A DNA stretch of 64,000 nucleotides from contig SSBO01000009.1 of assembly GCA_005281725.1 (NCBI GenBank), positions 1,236,127-1,300,126 on the forward strand, written 5' to 3'. This document shows, piece after piece, positions 50,001-63,400 of the stretch; position 1 is the stretch's first letter; every line of letters begins with the position of its first letter. The DNA comes from Wuchereria bancrofti. Lineage: Eukaryota > Nematoda > Chromadorea > Rhabditida > Onchocercidae. A program made the translations under genes and the position numbers. Under the pieces are notes generated by a model that worked only from the letters and a program-made list of their open reading frames with translations, had not been told where the DNA came from and ran no database searches.

Positions 50001-51852
50001 AGGAAATGTATGAAAAATAAATACCTATACTGAGCTTCAGCTTGCATAAAAACAAATTCCCATTTTCGACTAAACATTTTTTGTAATTTTGCTAAATTCT
50101 CCGCCTCAAAATCCTCTAATTCCAAATGTGCTTTATTTTGCATAGTACGTTTACACAAATACACAGCTGCAAACAGTTGAAAAATGTTTCAAGATATTAA
50201 AAAAAAAAATTAATAAATCGATAAAATTTTGCTATTTACGATATATCCATATCATTGGTTAAATTAGCTGAGGTCATTTAATATAACTAAAATAACAAAG
50301 TTTTTCCGGACAACTATGCTCCACATTGAACCGTTTCTTAGACATATCGATTGTAAACAAATTCCCATTTTCCACTAAACATTTTTTGTAATTGATTGTA
50401 AACAAATTGCCATTTTCAGAAGCTAAATGATCTTGGACAGCAACAATTTTAATCTCCAATATGCATAGTTTAGGACAGTGATGACATATGAAATTGGTTA
50501 ATTGAAAGATAGCTGAACTGTCGTATCAAGAGTAAGCAAAGTAGACAAAATGATATCACATGTTATGATTAGCATTAATAAAATCAATTGAACATTAGCT
50601 GAGAAAATAACCAACCGTAATCCATATTTTCAGGCTCCCAACAATTTGATGGCCAGAAATAAGGAGTTTGAAAGCGATAAAAAGTGCCGTCATTTTTTAC
50701 AGTTAAAACATGATCATCAATTTGAAATAAATAGCCATGAGATGCGATTAAATGGGATAAATGAAGTGCATCAGCTGAAAAAAAAGAAATTTTTATTCAA
50801 TAATTTTCATTCCTTGAAAAGTCATATTGTGCAAGGCATTAGCTTAAGCATTTTCCATCAACATTAGTATCATAATTTCTTCATCATAACACTAATGAAG
50901 ATTGTATATCTTGTAATACTCGTAGTTCACCATTAGGTAAAACTATTCATGATATTAACGCTTAATCGTTCAATTCACTTTCAGTCAAATTTGAGATACA
51001 TTTCTAAACTAGGCTCATACAATCATATTTTAACTATTTGTGTGCCAGTTAATATACGAATTTTTGTTTGGAAATAAAAAGAAAGAATCTGCGAAAAATA
51101 TACCGAGATCTGTCATATTCATATTTTTCATAATCCAAGCAATGAGATCTTGACCAGTAAAAACAGAAGGGATCTAAAGTAGACATAAAGAAAATACATG
51201 AAAAAAGTATTAGTATAAAGTTTGAACAGTCTTTTTTTAACAGTATTAACAGTCTTATTCAAATCATGAAATCTAAATTTCTTCAAATCATAAAATCTAA
51301 GTTTCTTAGATCGGCGTTTTCTTTTTTTTTGCTTCTTTTATCCATTATACAAATAAAGATAAGAAAGATGCAATTTCAAAGATTTGAAATTATTTCGAAA
51401 CAGTAACGATACTCTAGAAGATATTACTGTAATAAGTGACAACAGATAAATAGAGAATTGGAAAGTAATATATCACATAATTTTGTGGTACTAGAGAGTG
51501 AAATTGTTGGTGAGTAAAAATCCAATAATTTCAAATTATTTTAAATATTTTTTTGACAAAAGTAAGAAGTTCTCTACCTATTATATGCAAATAATTAATT
51601 GCTCAAACATTTTTATATTATTTGTAAATTCCCTAATTTTAATCAGATATTAGAAAGAATAAAAATGAAAAAGGAATGGATAAGATAAAAGCATACTTTT
51701 GTTAGGAAACTTTTGACAGTCTTAATTGGTACTCCATTCTCGGGATCTAACATTGTTTGTACCAAATTTTCCAATTTCTGATAAATCATATGATTTGGAT
51801 GAACCATTCTTTCTTCAATACTTGCATTAGCTCGTAATCTTGGTAATGCCAT
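44032..51852 (-). CDS. egl-10: R7-family regulator of G-protein signalling, EGL-10 orthologue (DEP-R7H-GGL-RGS)
   Basis: GTPase-activating protein for neuronal Go-class alpha subunits, acting with a G-beta-5 partner held by the GGL domain (family knowledge). Exon 1 is 51697-51852 ([20 protein letters not shown]). The DEP domain follows: [30 protein letters not shown], then [18 protein letters not shown] with [20 protein letters not shown] (exon about 50617-50775). The R7H part: [34 protein letters not shown] (about 50031-50165), [20 protein letters not shown] (about 49576-49709). A Ser/Ala/Thr-rich linker (about 49060-49335) precedes [14 protein letters not shown] (about 48593-48651), [15 protein letters not shown] and [15 protein letters not shown] (about 47991-48169). 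[35 protein letters not shown] (47578-47719), [25 protein letters not shown] (about 47022-47197), [19 protein letters not shown] (about 46725-46826). The last exon is 44032-44231 ([19 protein letters not shown], then an Ala/Ser/Thr tail). EAT-16 is the other nematode R7 member; the N-terminus and linker favour EGL-10. Confidence 0.9.
44418..44436 (+). repeat. CT microsatellite
   Basis: (CT)9-type tract in the last intron of the egl-10-like gene. Confidence 0.9.
45261..45368 (-). CDS. egl-10: Alternative C-terminal exon of the egl-10-like gene
   Basis: A phase-0 exon after TTTTTTAG encodes [20 protein letters not shown] and ends VVLL-stop. The exon before it (ending NQSKKK, donor GTTAGT) is also phase 0, so this exon and the one at 44032-44231 can each follow it. 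The product would be a shorter, basic C-terminus. Skipping through a donor inside this exon is not excluded. Confidence 0.5.
   Translation of the reverse strand, partial: RTAPFSTLIARKASRKISRGTRIASGAATGTVVLL
46413..46448. repeat. 36-bp direct repeat, copy 1
   Basis: Starts TATTAGCAAACAGAGTGGG and is identical to 46587-46622, 174 bp apart, both within an egl-10-like intron. Confidence 0.95.
46587..46622. repeat. 36-bp direct repeat, copy 2
   Basis: Exact match to 46413-46448. Confidence 0.95.
50349..50418 (-). repeat. Duplicated egl-10 exon fragment in the adjacent intron
   Basis: 50356-50393 matches the coding segment at 50051-50088 (codons around KWEF) with a single mismatch in 38 bp. A shorter third copy of its first part follows at about 50401-50417, each preceded by GATTGTAA. 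Confidence 0.9.
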
Positions 51853-53571
51853 TTATGCTTTTCTCACTCACTTCTCTTTCACCGTTTTCTGCTTTCCTTC
51901 CAAAATTATTCAGATTTTGGAAGGAAAAAAAAGAGGAAATGAAATTTCCGTTGCGAATAATACAAATTGTGATTAAATCAAATTATCTGATCGATTTTAT
52001 TGATTATTTCGTTGAATTGGTGAATTTCGTTCAATTGTTCCCTTCTTTTTTCTCATCCACTAATACCAATGCCACATTATCGCCTTACAAGAGGAAATGC
52101 CAGAAGAATGAGTAGTAGTATCATTATCCTATTAATAGATAATGAAAACTTGATTAATCATCATAAAATAATTAATGATTAATTAGTTATATCGTCGTCG
52201 CAATAGCAAATAAGCTAAAATCACATCAAATGTCACATAAGAATATCTTCAAAAAAAATTAGAAATTGTTCAAAATACCTGACAAAGCGATATATGTTAG
52301 ATTAAAATATAATTAATACAAACGTCAACTTTTATTATTGACTTTGATTTTAATTAGCCAGTTTTGATAATTATAATACATAATTTCAATGACCGGTTCC
52401 AAACCCAACATAAAATATGAGTACATTTGCTCCAAATTTCTTCTTTCCTCCATTTCTCTCAAAATCTTCAGTTCTTGATTATCTAAAACCATTTTTAGAC
52501 ATTTTGTGGAAAGCGGTCAGAAATACTGTTTTCTTTTTCTCTTCTTTATCTTAATACATGACAGGTTCTTCTCATTTCATAAGTGAAACTACGGGAGAAA
52601 ATTCACATCCTTTTGGGAATTCGTTTTTTTTTTTCTGGAGAATTTGTCTTTAAATAAAAAAGAAAAAAAGATTACGATATGAAGGACAGTAGTAGAATAA
52701 TAATAGTACGAACTGATGCATATTCAGGATATTTCAAAGGATAATTAATGAAATTAAACAGTACTGGAAGGGAATGAAGAAACGACGAATACGAAAAAGA
52801 CTTGAAAGAAAGAAGAAGGGAGGAAACATAGAAAATTTGATATTTTTCACCAGCTTCGTTCCTTGACGAATTGCTTACAAAAAAAAAAAAAAAAAAAAAA
52901 ACATTACTTAATTTAAATTTATTTAATGACTGATAATTAATATTATCACAATAACAGATATATGATAGAACGATTGATCATTTCTGTTTAAATGATATAG
53001 CAATGGATGTACTATGATGTTATATTGAAATCTTTGATGGAAGTATGAAATATTTTTTGTAAAAAAAAAGAAAAAATAAGAAAAAAAAGTAGATGAAAAG
53101 TGATAATAAAGCAAATAATTTATGATTGCAGAAGTGCAAATCGATGACAAACTTGTGAGCGCATTTATTTATCTCAGTTATAGAACATTTATATACCTCA
53201 ATTATTCATTTTTAACTTACTTGAAGCTTTTTTAGCATGTGACATACATAATAAACTTCTATAAATCCTAATGAACCAATATATAGCATAGGCCATACAA
53301 ATAAAACTTTTCAAAGTATCAAACGAAGTACCAGAAACCATCGACCAAATGGAAGTGGGTAAATTTACATTTACACAGGAATGAAGAGAATTCAATTCAT
53401 TCCTTCTGTTTAATGAACCCTGTCTGCTTTATCACATTTTAAAAATAAGCAGATAAGAGGAAGAAAACAAGACGAAACAAAAGAAAAATTAAAATATGGA
53501 AATGGAAAAGAGAATTTGAGTATGGCAAAAATGAAGAGTGAAATAAGAGAGGAAAGAGAGGAACGAGAAAT

Positions 53572-53643
53572 GTATGTGTATGTGTATGTATGTGTATGTG
53601 TGTGTGTGTGCATGTGTGTGTGTGCATGTGTGTGTGTGTGTGT
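53572..53643 (+). repeat. GT / GTAT microsatellite
   Basis: TGTATGTGTATGTATGTGTA followed by (GT)n interrupted by CA. Confidence 0.9.
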
Positions 53644-54154
53644 GATGAACATAACATACTCAAATTATCATCATCATTATCAGAAGTAGCACATATACAT
53701 ATACACAAACATGAATATTGTTATAATAGATAGAAGAGATGAGAGGAAGAGAAGGAAAGAAAACAAAAAAAAGAAGAGCATTCAATGCTTTGAACATATT
53801 ACGTATACTTTTATCTTCTTTCCCTTTTTAACATCACTTCTTTTTTCTTTCTCCCTCCCTCTCCCTCCCTCTCTCTCTCTATTTTATCTCTGTCCCTAAT
53901 CCCATTCATTTTCAAAGGGAAATGGAAAAGAAATCCTCCTCCTTCCTTTCACTCATTCAAAACACATTTCTTCATTTCATCTGCTGTTCAATTCAGCAAC
54001 ATGCAAATTTTATCCATCAATGTGTCACATGAAAAGCGAATGATTGAATGAAAGGTAAGCAATAGCAGTAGTAATAATGATAATAGCTAAAACTGCTTGG
54101 TGATAGCAATGATATCATCAATAGCAGTGACAAGCGATCACATCAATATCAATG

Positions 54155-54310
54155 ATGACAACAAGAACAAAACAACAATAAAGATAACAACAATAACAAA
54201 ACAACAATGAAGACAACAACAATAACACAATGACAACAAGAAGAAAACAACAACAAAGACGACAACAACAATGACAAAGACAACAACAATGGTGATGATG
54301 ATGACGATGA
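54155..54310 (+). repeat. CAA/GAC-type trinucleotide-rich tract
   Basis: Repeated ACAACAA(T/C), GACAAC and GATGAT units for about 155 bp. Confidence 0.8.
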
Positions 54311-54599
54311 CATGAAGGAAAGCAATGAATAAAATGATGGCACAGGAATGTATTCCAAAAAATTGAGACACCGTTCGATTCGCATCGGAAATGTGAACGG
54401 AGAATAACGCCAAAGAGTATGCTTAGCTGTTAGAGTGAATGTCCACAACATTTACCAATCACATACATACATACAAACATGCATACATACACATACATAT
54501 ATCCCATCGAAATTGATAAATTGATCCATTCAACGATTTTTTTTTTTTTTTGACAAATGCTGGGATAGTTTTCCACTCGAAGTATATCTTGTATGTCAA

Positions 54600-54631
54600 T
54601 GTGTATGTATGTATGTGTGTGTGTGTGTGTC
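54600..54631 (+). repeat. GTAT/GT microsatellite
   Basis: GTGTATGTATGTATG followed by (TG)n. Confidence 0.9.
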
Positions 54632-54771
54632 ACAGTCATTCTCGACAATAGAGTAGACATTACTTTCTCGGCATTGCACTGCTTCTTTCTAAAAAGACCT
54701 CCTACTCAAGAGCGGAATGTATTTCAAAGTGTATCATGACGAGAACTGAGTACTCGTACACACACATACAC

Positions 54772-54796
54772 AGAGAGAGAGAGAGAGAAAGAGAAA
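54772..54796 (+). repeat. GA microsatellite
   Basis: (GA)n tract interrupted by AA. Confidence 0.9.
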
Positions 54797-55618
54797 GGGA
54801 TATTTGTGGAAAATATACAAATATAAATAGATCGATAAACAAATAAATAAGTATATCAATTTGAATTTTGAAAAAGAAGAAGTAGAGGAATAGTGCAAAG
54901 ATGCATGCTGCATAATGGCTGATGCATGCAATGCAGGTTGTTGAAAGTGAATGCATGACATTGGATTGTAGTAATAGGCAGCAAGATTAAACAGTGAAAG
55001 AAGTGAAAAGATTCTTCCTTATCATCTATGGCTATTCATCCCATTTTACATTGTAGGACAATTTTTACAGATACACACACCCACGCACACGCCCACGCAC
55101 ATACCCTTTGAGAATTTAAAAAACAAACTTTTCTGCTTGTTTCACTTGAATAGTGCCAATTAATTAATTAGAAACAGTGACAAGGAATAGATTTTTTTTT
55201 TCTAATATTATAATATAATGCTAAATGAGCTATGACTGTGATTTAATTTAATAGTTCAGAAATTACTACAGATAAAGCAAATCAGAAATAGAGACGTACA
55301 AGCGTAGGGAACGTTTAGCGTACGAATTATATACGACAGATAATTGTGACCAGAGACTACGTAAACGTAAACACTTGGCAAGAAATAGGAAAGAAACATG
55401 GAAAGCTTTAAATGCATGAGATAAGAGATACTCGAGTTAAAGTATAATTCCATGTGGAATTGAAAGTGGGATTGAATAATATGATTTAGTAATTAATCAA
55501 AAAATTTAAATGAATGAAACAAGTTAATATTTCGTACAAATTCAGGAACTAAAGTGAGAAACTACGCTATAATAATTGATAATAAATACAATAGTAATAA
55601 TTGATAATAATAATAATA

Positions 55619-55834
55619 NNNNNNNNNNNNNNNNNNNNNNNNNNNNNNNNNNNNNNNNNNNNNNNNNNNNNNNNNNNNNNNNNNNNNNNNNNNNNNNNNN
55701 NNNNNNNNNNNNNNNNNNNNNNNNNNNNNNNNNNNNNNNNNNNNNNNNNNNNNNNNNNNNNNNNNNNNNNNNNNNNNNNNNNNNNNNNNNNNNNNNNNNN
55801 NNNNNNNNNNNNNNNNNNNNNNNNNNNNNNNNNN
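55619..55834. other. Assembly gap (216 N)
   Basis: Run of N with ATA/ATT microsatellite on both sides, so the gap is probably an unassembled trinucleotide repeat. Confidence 0.98.
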
Positions 55835-56066
55835 ATTATTATTACTAAATATTGATATTATTGTTATTATTATTTATTACTATTATCATTATTATTATTA
55901 TTATTATCATTGTCATTATTACAATTATTATTACTACTATTATTATTATTAATTATTATTGTTACTAATTATTATTGTTATTATTATTGTCATTATTAAT
56001 TATTATTATTACTGTTATTATCATTATTATTATTATCATTATTATTAATTATTATTATTATTATTA
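55835..56066 (+). repeat. (ATT)n microsatellite with interruptions
   Basis: About 230 bp of ATT units with ACT, GTT and CATT variants. AATAAT units precede the gap on its left, so the array very likely spans the gap. Confidence 0.95.
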
Positions 56067-57426
56067 AACAAGTTATAAACTTGTTCACTTTAAGTGTTCC
56101 TGATTAAATGCACATAACAGCAATTCATGTTCGAAAACTTTGCGAATTAAGCATTCATTTCACATAATGCTTTAGCAAGGCATTTTCATTACATTCCCTA
56201 CAATCAGTGAAATAGGCAAGCATATTCCTTCCGCATCAATTGCTTATTGTTTTCTTCTTATTTTTATGGATATACTCCAACATTTATATATTGTCTACAC
56301 TATTTATTTCGATACTCTCAATCCCTCACTTACAATTTCTCTTAATCTTATCAATCTCTCTGTCCTCTTCATAAACAACTATATTTTTACTCTAAAGGAA
56401 ATTCACTTTGGCTTAACTGGTTTTGCACTCGAACACTGAGAATTTTATTGTTTGTTTACTAGATTTTTACTCCCATCGGCTGCATTAAATTGTGATGTAA
56501 AAGTACCTTTTTTCAACCAAACAGTCGAACTCAATTAGGAAACGAAAAAGAATTGAGAAATGCGAGGTAGAAAGGTTAAGAGGTTGAGGAAAGTGCGGTA
56601 GGAGGAAGAGAGTTAAGTCTGAGAGGATGAAAAGTATCGAATAGATTTGTATAAAATCTCTTTCATTTTTAGTCTCATTTTAGTCTCTTCTCTAGATGAA
56701 AAAAATTTTTACGTTGTACGTATACTTTATATTTCGCGTTACGCGTCATATTTTTGCACGTGACACGCTATATGTTTTACTATGCGTTTCTCTTTTTTTT
56801 TCATTCTACTATAGTTCAAAATTTTACTGTGACATTATCATTTACGATCTGTCGCTAGAATATAATTGAACTGACATGTGTCACTAAACTAAGAACATTA
56901 ACAATAAAACAAATGATCGTATTGCTGATGAATATTTTAGATATGTTGTGTTGATATGGTGAAATGACGTTTCAAATAGTTCAAAAAATGACATAGTTAA
57001 AGAATGAACAAAAATTTGCAGGTTTTTGAAGTAATCATTTGAATTCAATGAAAAGTGATCAAAAATATGAGCAGATATTAGCAAATCTGAATAATAAGAA
57101 TCAATTAAGTGAAAAATGGTACTACTGCTGCCAGTGGTACAGCCGAACAGTTGATGACTGTTCGACTGGTTGTTTGAATTATTAAACGTGAAAGAAGTAA
57201 ACCTGCTATATTCTATCATTTTTGCTATTGCTAATAATTACTGTTACTTATTGCTGCATTCTGAGTGCATGACGACACTGTTTCTTCAGAAATCAACAAC
57301 AATATTGATAAAAACAATATCAAAAGCTTTGCTTTTGATTAACAATTCCTTACAAGGAACTCGTTTCTTTCTTTTCTCTTTTTTTTTTAATATTTCATAT
57401 CCGGTGATAGAAGTATTAGTGTTGGA

Positions 57427-60400
57427 ATGTCCATGAAATTTTTCGCGGGTTTACAAGATTTCTTGGGTTTGCATGATACGTCATCATCAAACAATGAACA
57501 GCAGCAACAGCAGGAACAACAGCTAGCATCATCTACTTCAACAACAGCAACAACACCACCACCAGCAGTAGTAGTAGGAGCAGCAACAACTTCTTCATTA
57601 TTATCATCACCTTCAGTATTGTCAGTCAATTTGAACTCTATTGAAAGCGAAAGAAATTCGGTGAAATATATTTCTGATATTAGTAATAATTGCACCATCG
57701 TCCAGAAAGAACAACAACAACTTCAAAAAATAACACTGGACGATTCGAAAGGTTAGTGTTGCATATGGTAGAAAGAAAATTAATTACTTACTAAGGTATC
57801 CAAGCAAAAACAATCATCAAAGATATTTATTTCAACTTTTTATCAGTTGTACTTTTACATTTAGCATTTATTTGCTTTATAAGAGCGTTTACCATTTGTA
57901 TCATCGATGAAAGTTTTTAGAAACTTCATTCTATTTTAATGCCTTCCTTCGTTGTGTTATGATGCTAGTCAAAATTAGTTCTATACAAAGCATACTAAGA
58001 AAATTTTGCTATGGCAGTCATCGTACCGTTTCGTTTAATTCATTCATTGATTATGCTGCTAAGAGTTTGGACTGTGACTTTTTCAGAAATCACAGATGCA
58101 GAAGAAAAGATACAGCATTGTTCTCATAGACGAAATGTTCATTTTCCGGATGTTATTGTAACGGATTTCTACGATGCACCGACAAATGTCTTCACTAATA
58201 AGAGTGAGATAAATTTAACTTGTTGATATTATGAGAATTGAATGTGTTGTTCAAGCAAATTTGACCCAGTGCTCTCTTTAGAAAATTTACCAGGGAAATA
58301 TGGAGTTCATGAATAGAGGGAAAAAAATGATCATGATTCGAACAGAGTTAAATTAATCTGCAGCAAATTTGCTGCTATTCTTTTCGTCAGTTTTATGTTG
58401 CTTTGGATTCTATCGTACCGAATATATCACAGTTATATTGATTGCCACTGAAAGGGATTTCTTTCATAAACTTCAAAAGTAACAAAAATTATCAAAAAAG
58501 TAGATTTGTCGAAAATTTGTAATTTTGCAATTATTTCTAATTTATCGGCTTCGCAGTCATTATCGGTGAATTAAACAACCATTTTCGACGAATTCATGAT
58601 GTGTTTTTGTTATCATATTTGCAGGTGCAAATGACACCAGTGCCATCAGTCTTTCCTACCTAAATGCTTGCAGACGTTTGAGAGTCGATCCTATCCAAAC
58701 TGTGCAAGAACAAATAGCTGTATATTTTTTTGTCTTTTTTAAATTTACTTTGAGAAGGAGAGACATTAGATTTCAGACGTAGTAGTAGTTTTTATCTTCA
58801 AGTCCATTTACTCCATCAAATAGTTTTTGCAATCCGTTCGATGACTTAAGATGCAAATCTTGTCTCATTTCCTCTTATCTCTTCATTATACAACTTCATT
58901 TTGCTTTATATAAGAGTATCAGAAGTCTTCGTAGCCGAGAAGAAACATTCGACGAAGAACTGAGAACCACTGATTAAAATATTATAACAGAATTCATTAG
59001 AAATAAAGCCAAACTAATTTTTAGGAAATACTAGTGGTAGGAAGTGCTGTATTGTAGAAATACCCGAAAGTTTCAAATAAATCGAAATAAATAATAAAAT
59101 GTGTTCATCAGCTATCTCCTTGTTCTTCATCCCAGCCCAGTCGTAAATGAAGTTAATAAAATAGTGTAAGGGTTCATATAATGGGTTCGTTTAGAAAAAC
59201 TAGCGTTAAACCATCCTACATTCGGTTGTTGGTTGTACGAGTAGGATTTTGCGATTTTTGGATATTTGTCAACTTTAGCTTTATTCGAGAATTATGAGGA
59301 TAAGGCAAACATCAACTCTTGAACTCAATGATTATTGATTCCTTTATTTTCTCTGGTAAAAACTGTTTCAGTGTTTTCATCAAGTGGTCGGTGTACGGCA
59401 GGAATGTCTCTCTTTAAAAGGTTTCTATTTTTTTTCCTTTCATAGTCACAGATGTTAAATGCTCTGAAGCTGTAAATTTAATTTTTCTTCCTCCATTGTT
59501 TAAGCAATGATGAAAATTTAGTTAATTTCTGTTCAAAAACCAATTGTTGTTAAAGAATCATAATTAATGATTACCACTGAAAGAAGTAAGTTTAGGTCAT
59601 CGTTTATCTTCTACTGATATGGAGTGTTTGGAAGAAATTTTCAATAAAGTTCAGTTTGACATGCTTGATTTCGAATATACCTTTTTAGATGATGATGTAA
59701 GTTGTTCAGACTCATTTACGCATGGATAATTTATTATTTTGTAAAGATTTTTTGTAATATATTTGTTAATTCCGTTGATATTTCTTAATACTATCAGAAA
59801 TGTCAAAGCTTAGTCCAATTAGCACTTGAACCGTAATAGGAAGTAAAGAACTTATACCGATGTAAGGAGTTATCAGCTTTTTCTCAAACAGCCTGCAGTT
59901 TGCAGGATCGAGTGTAATTCCTAATAATTTCACTGTTTCTGTAATGTTAGAAATTTTAATTCATGAACCTTACGGGATCTTCTTGCAGCTTTTAATAATC
60001 AAGTTCTAAGAATGGTTTCTCATTTTGCTGTGTGATTCTTAATATGGATTATTTGTTTCAGAGTGCTGTTTGCCTTGGTGAGATGCTTGAATTTTATGAT
60101 TCTGCAGTGAAATTAAATTTATCGTTCAATAAGCAAATCAATTTGCGCGGTTGGCAAGCCATATGTAAAGCTGTAAGGGATGTAAGTTTTTTCTTCATGT
60201 TCTAAAATAGAATTGGTTTTATGGTTTCACAAAACTATTCCCAATTTTTGACTACAATTTTGATTTTGAAATAATGTTATAGAGGTTTTTAAGCCTTTGC
60301 AATCTGATGTAATGTTTTTAAAGCTTTGAGAAATCTTTCTTATCTGAAAATGGATTTACCCAAACATTCTAGCTTACTTCAGGTTTTTGTCTATTTCGGC

Positions 60401-63400
60401 ACATTCGTTTTTTTCCTCTGTAGTTTAATTTATCAATTCCATAAAGATACGTATGCTTTGAATTCTTGATCTTCGTTTACGTTGAACTTTTTTTTTGTTG
60501 TTGTTTAGGCACCTTCTATGCAATATTTAAATTTGCGCTACACGTCCTTATCTGACCGTGCCGTACCGGTGTTGGCTCGAGCTTTACGTTCCCAGTCATC
60601 GTTAACTATTCTGCATTTGGAAAATGTTTCTCTTTCTGGGCGAAACTTGATTTTAGTCGGTTCGTGCGATATATTTTTCATTAATATCAGATGACGGAAG
60701 TGTCTATGGAATTCGAAAATGTAATAGTGTTTCAAGGATTATAATTATGAAAAAAAAAAAAAAAAAAAAAAAGGATAAAAGTTTCTTGATTGCGGAAAAA
60801 TCCGGATTGTTTTCATTAGATAAAATGATAAGGGAATATGACTTTTTTAATCTGTAAAGTATTTTATCCAATGAAGTAACAAGGAGACAAGTTAACTCGC
60901 TGTTAGTACTACTGATTAATATTAGTATTACTGGTACTGTGATTGTAAAGTGTATCTCCGAATGAATAGTGTAGACACTTGTTTCCTTGTCGTGGAAAAT
61001 TCATTGTTAATACTAAATTATTTGAAATATTCTTGTCCTGAACCCTATTAACTACAATATGTAATTTTCAACATGTACGTGATTTTATTACAGGATGTGC
61101 ACTAAAGGGAAATACGATGCTGCGAGAGCTTTATTTGGGTGAGAATAATCTACAGCCTGCAGATGGTGCTCACATTTATCAAATTATCATCACCAATGTA
61201 TCAATTCAACTGCTTGACTTACGGAACAATCAGTTGCAGGTTTGTATGTATTTATTTGGAAATTTTAAGTGAATAAAATTGATAGGTGAAGAATATGTTA
61301 TTTAATGTTTGGTAGAAAATCTTGGAATAGTGAATGATAATAATGGAGTTAGTAAAAAAATTTTGTAATTCTTATTGTGTTACCTTTAATGTGAATTAAT
61401 GTGTTGCTGTTGTTATTAATCACTGTGCTTTAGCAATAGCTAGTTTTAAATAGCTTAATCGTGAAATATTCTTTTTTTGAAATATTACGAATTTAGGATG
61501 GTGGTTTACGTCATATTTGTGACGCACTGAGGCACCGTGACACAACGAAAAGCAGTTCGTTATCAGCATTGGTACTGTGGAATAATAGATTAACAAGTAG
61601 TGGAATGGAAGCATTGGCGCAAGCATTGGTTGGTTTTCGGTTAAATCATTTGATTTTTGATGGAAGCTTTCAACAATATTCGTTTATTCCTTTTTTTGTT
61701 AGTGGGCGATCTTTTACTGATGGATCTTTTATTATCTTTTTGTTGGGGATAATTTGGTAGATTTATCGAACTATTTTGTATGAATTTTGTAGAAACTTGT
61801 AATGTTTAATAAATGATAGCTAACATTATTGAATTAAAACTTGCCAATGGCAAATATTAGCGTTCCAAATACATCAAACATAGTTCTTAGAGCAAAAATC
61901 TTTTGGGAAGCTGGTTAATGTATCAATTTTTACACTTCAGATAGAGAATAGTAAATTGGAAACGCTGAATATTGGTAATAATAGCCTATTATTGGAAGGT
62001 ATTGTTAAGTTGAAGCCAGCGCTACAAAAGAATTGTAGTTTGCAGAGGCTTGGCTTACAGGCGACAAATCTTGACTGTCAAAGTATGTTCACTTTCTTAT
62101 CTGTTTAAACTTTATGAGATCTTTTCAGAAAATGTTGGATTTTCTTAGTGCTTACTTTTATCAGTTATTTAATATTGAGATTATGCTTAATTGGCCACGA
62201 ATGCCATCTATCAGACAGTTTTTTTAGTATTTTAACCTGAAATACTGACTATCTTTTAGTAAATTACTGAAAAAAAAACTGAATAAATTACTTGAAATTA
62301 TTGCTATTGTATTCTGCATGCTTTCATATTGTTTCGTCAATTATTTAAGAATTTTTTTTAGCATCATTCAGATTTCCTTTATGATTAAATATCGGAATAG
62401 AAAGTAAATATAATAGAAATTTCACGTATAAATGTATTGGGTTAATGCATGGATCTGTTTTTATTTTCTGGTTCAGTCAAATTTATAACGATTATAGAAC
62501 TGTTTGTTTTTAGGTGCAATTGTGTTGGCAGAATGTTTAGCCGATAATAAAGTGATGATACGGCTGGATTTACGAGATAATCCCCATATTGGATCGGCTG
62601 GTTTATTGGCACTTCACCTCGCAATGAAAATGAATACTTCACTAACAGTTCTGAATTTGGATATATCGGTTGCCCAGTCCAGTAGTTTAAAGGTTTTTGC
62701 GTTTTTTATTTAAATAGCATGTTTTTAACATTATTTGAAATATTTATTTTATGCAAATCAAATTCGTTTTAGAAAATTCCGAAGTTAGATGTCAGTTCAA
62801 TTAGTATTAGTGGAATAAATGTCTTAAACTTTAATGGATTTCTTTCTTATTATATAACATGGTACAGTGAGATGAATAGGATAGCTCCTATATGATTATG
62901 TGACTAACACACTTGGCCAGTTATCTAATAGTGCGTTTTGTTTAATAGCATAGCCAAGATTGTGAACTAATCTCTTAAATCTGCTTAATATACAACCAGT
63001 TTTGCTATGCAATGTTTGCACTTTTCATTCTACTCGGCTAGTATGACTATTTAGTTTGTTTTCTTTAATACGTTGTGTACATCAATAAATTATGAGGTTT
63101 GAGATTGAATTTTGCTGGAATTATATGAGTAGAACATGTTTTATGATGCTTTGAGCTACTAATAAATTACTTGTTTTCTTTTCCATTTGAATACAAAAAC
63201 ATCTGTCTTTCAGGTTAAAGAATATCAGGAGCAGTTTGAAGTTTATTATGACGAGATTAAAATGTTTTGCGAACGAAATAAAGAAATTGCACTTAAAAAG
63301 CTTTCGGTCCTTACAACTGTCGAACACGATACCGCTGCAACGGATGTGACACATAGCGAAGAGAATACGGAGATGAAGAAGGATGAAGAGAAAGAAGATA

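Larger units (their letters stand above)
51853..57426. other. Divergent upstream region between egl-10-like and PPP1R37-like genes, repeat-rich
   Basis: The flanking genes are transcribed away from each other, so both promoters should be here. No exon supported. Contents: poly-A run at about 52879-52901; GT/GTAT microsatellite 53572-53643; CT-rich tract 53854-53880; CAA/GAC-type trinucleotide DNA about 54155-54310; ACAT tract about 54462-54501; GT tract 54600-54631; GA tract 54772-54796; CA/CCAC tract about 55072-55101; gap 55619-55834; ATT-rich tract 55835-56066. Open frames on the minus strand in this stretch are translations of the repeats. Confidence 0.6.

Noticed and set aside
53198..53395. 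65-codon minus-strand open frame with a hydrophobic middle
   Set aside because: No phase-compatible neighbours or known motif; consistent with chance in a non-coding upstream region.
54138..54961. Several minus-strand open frames rich in V/F/S or L/S
   Set aside because: Translations of the CAA/GAC, GT and GA repeats.
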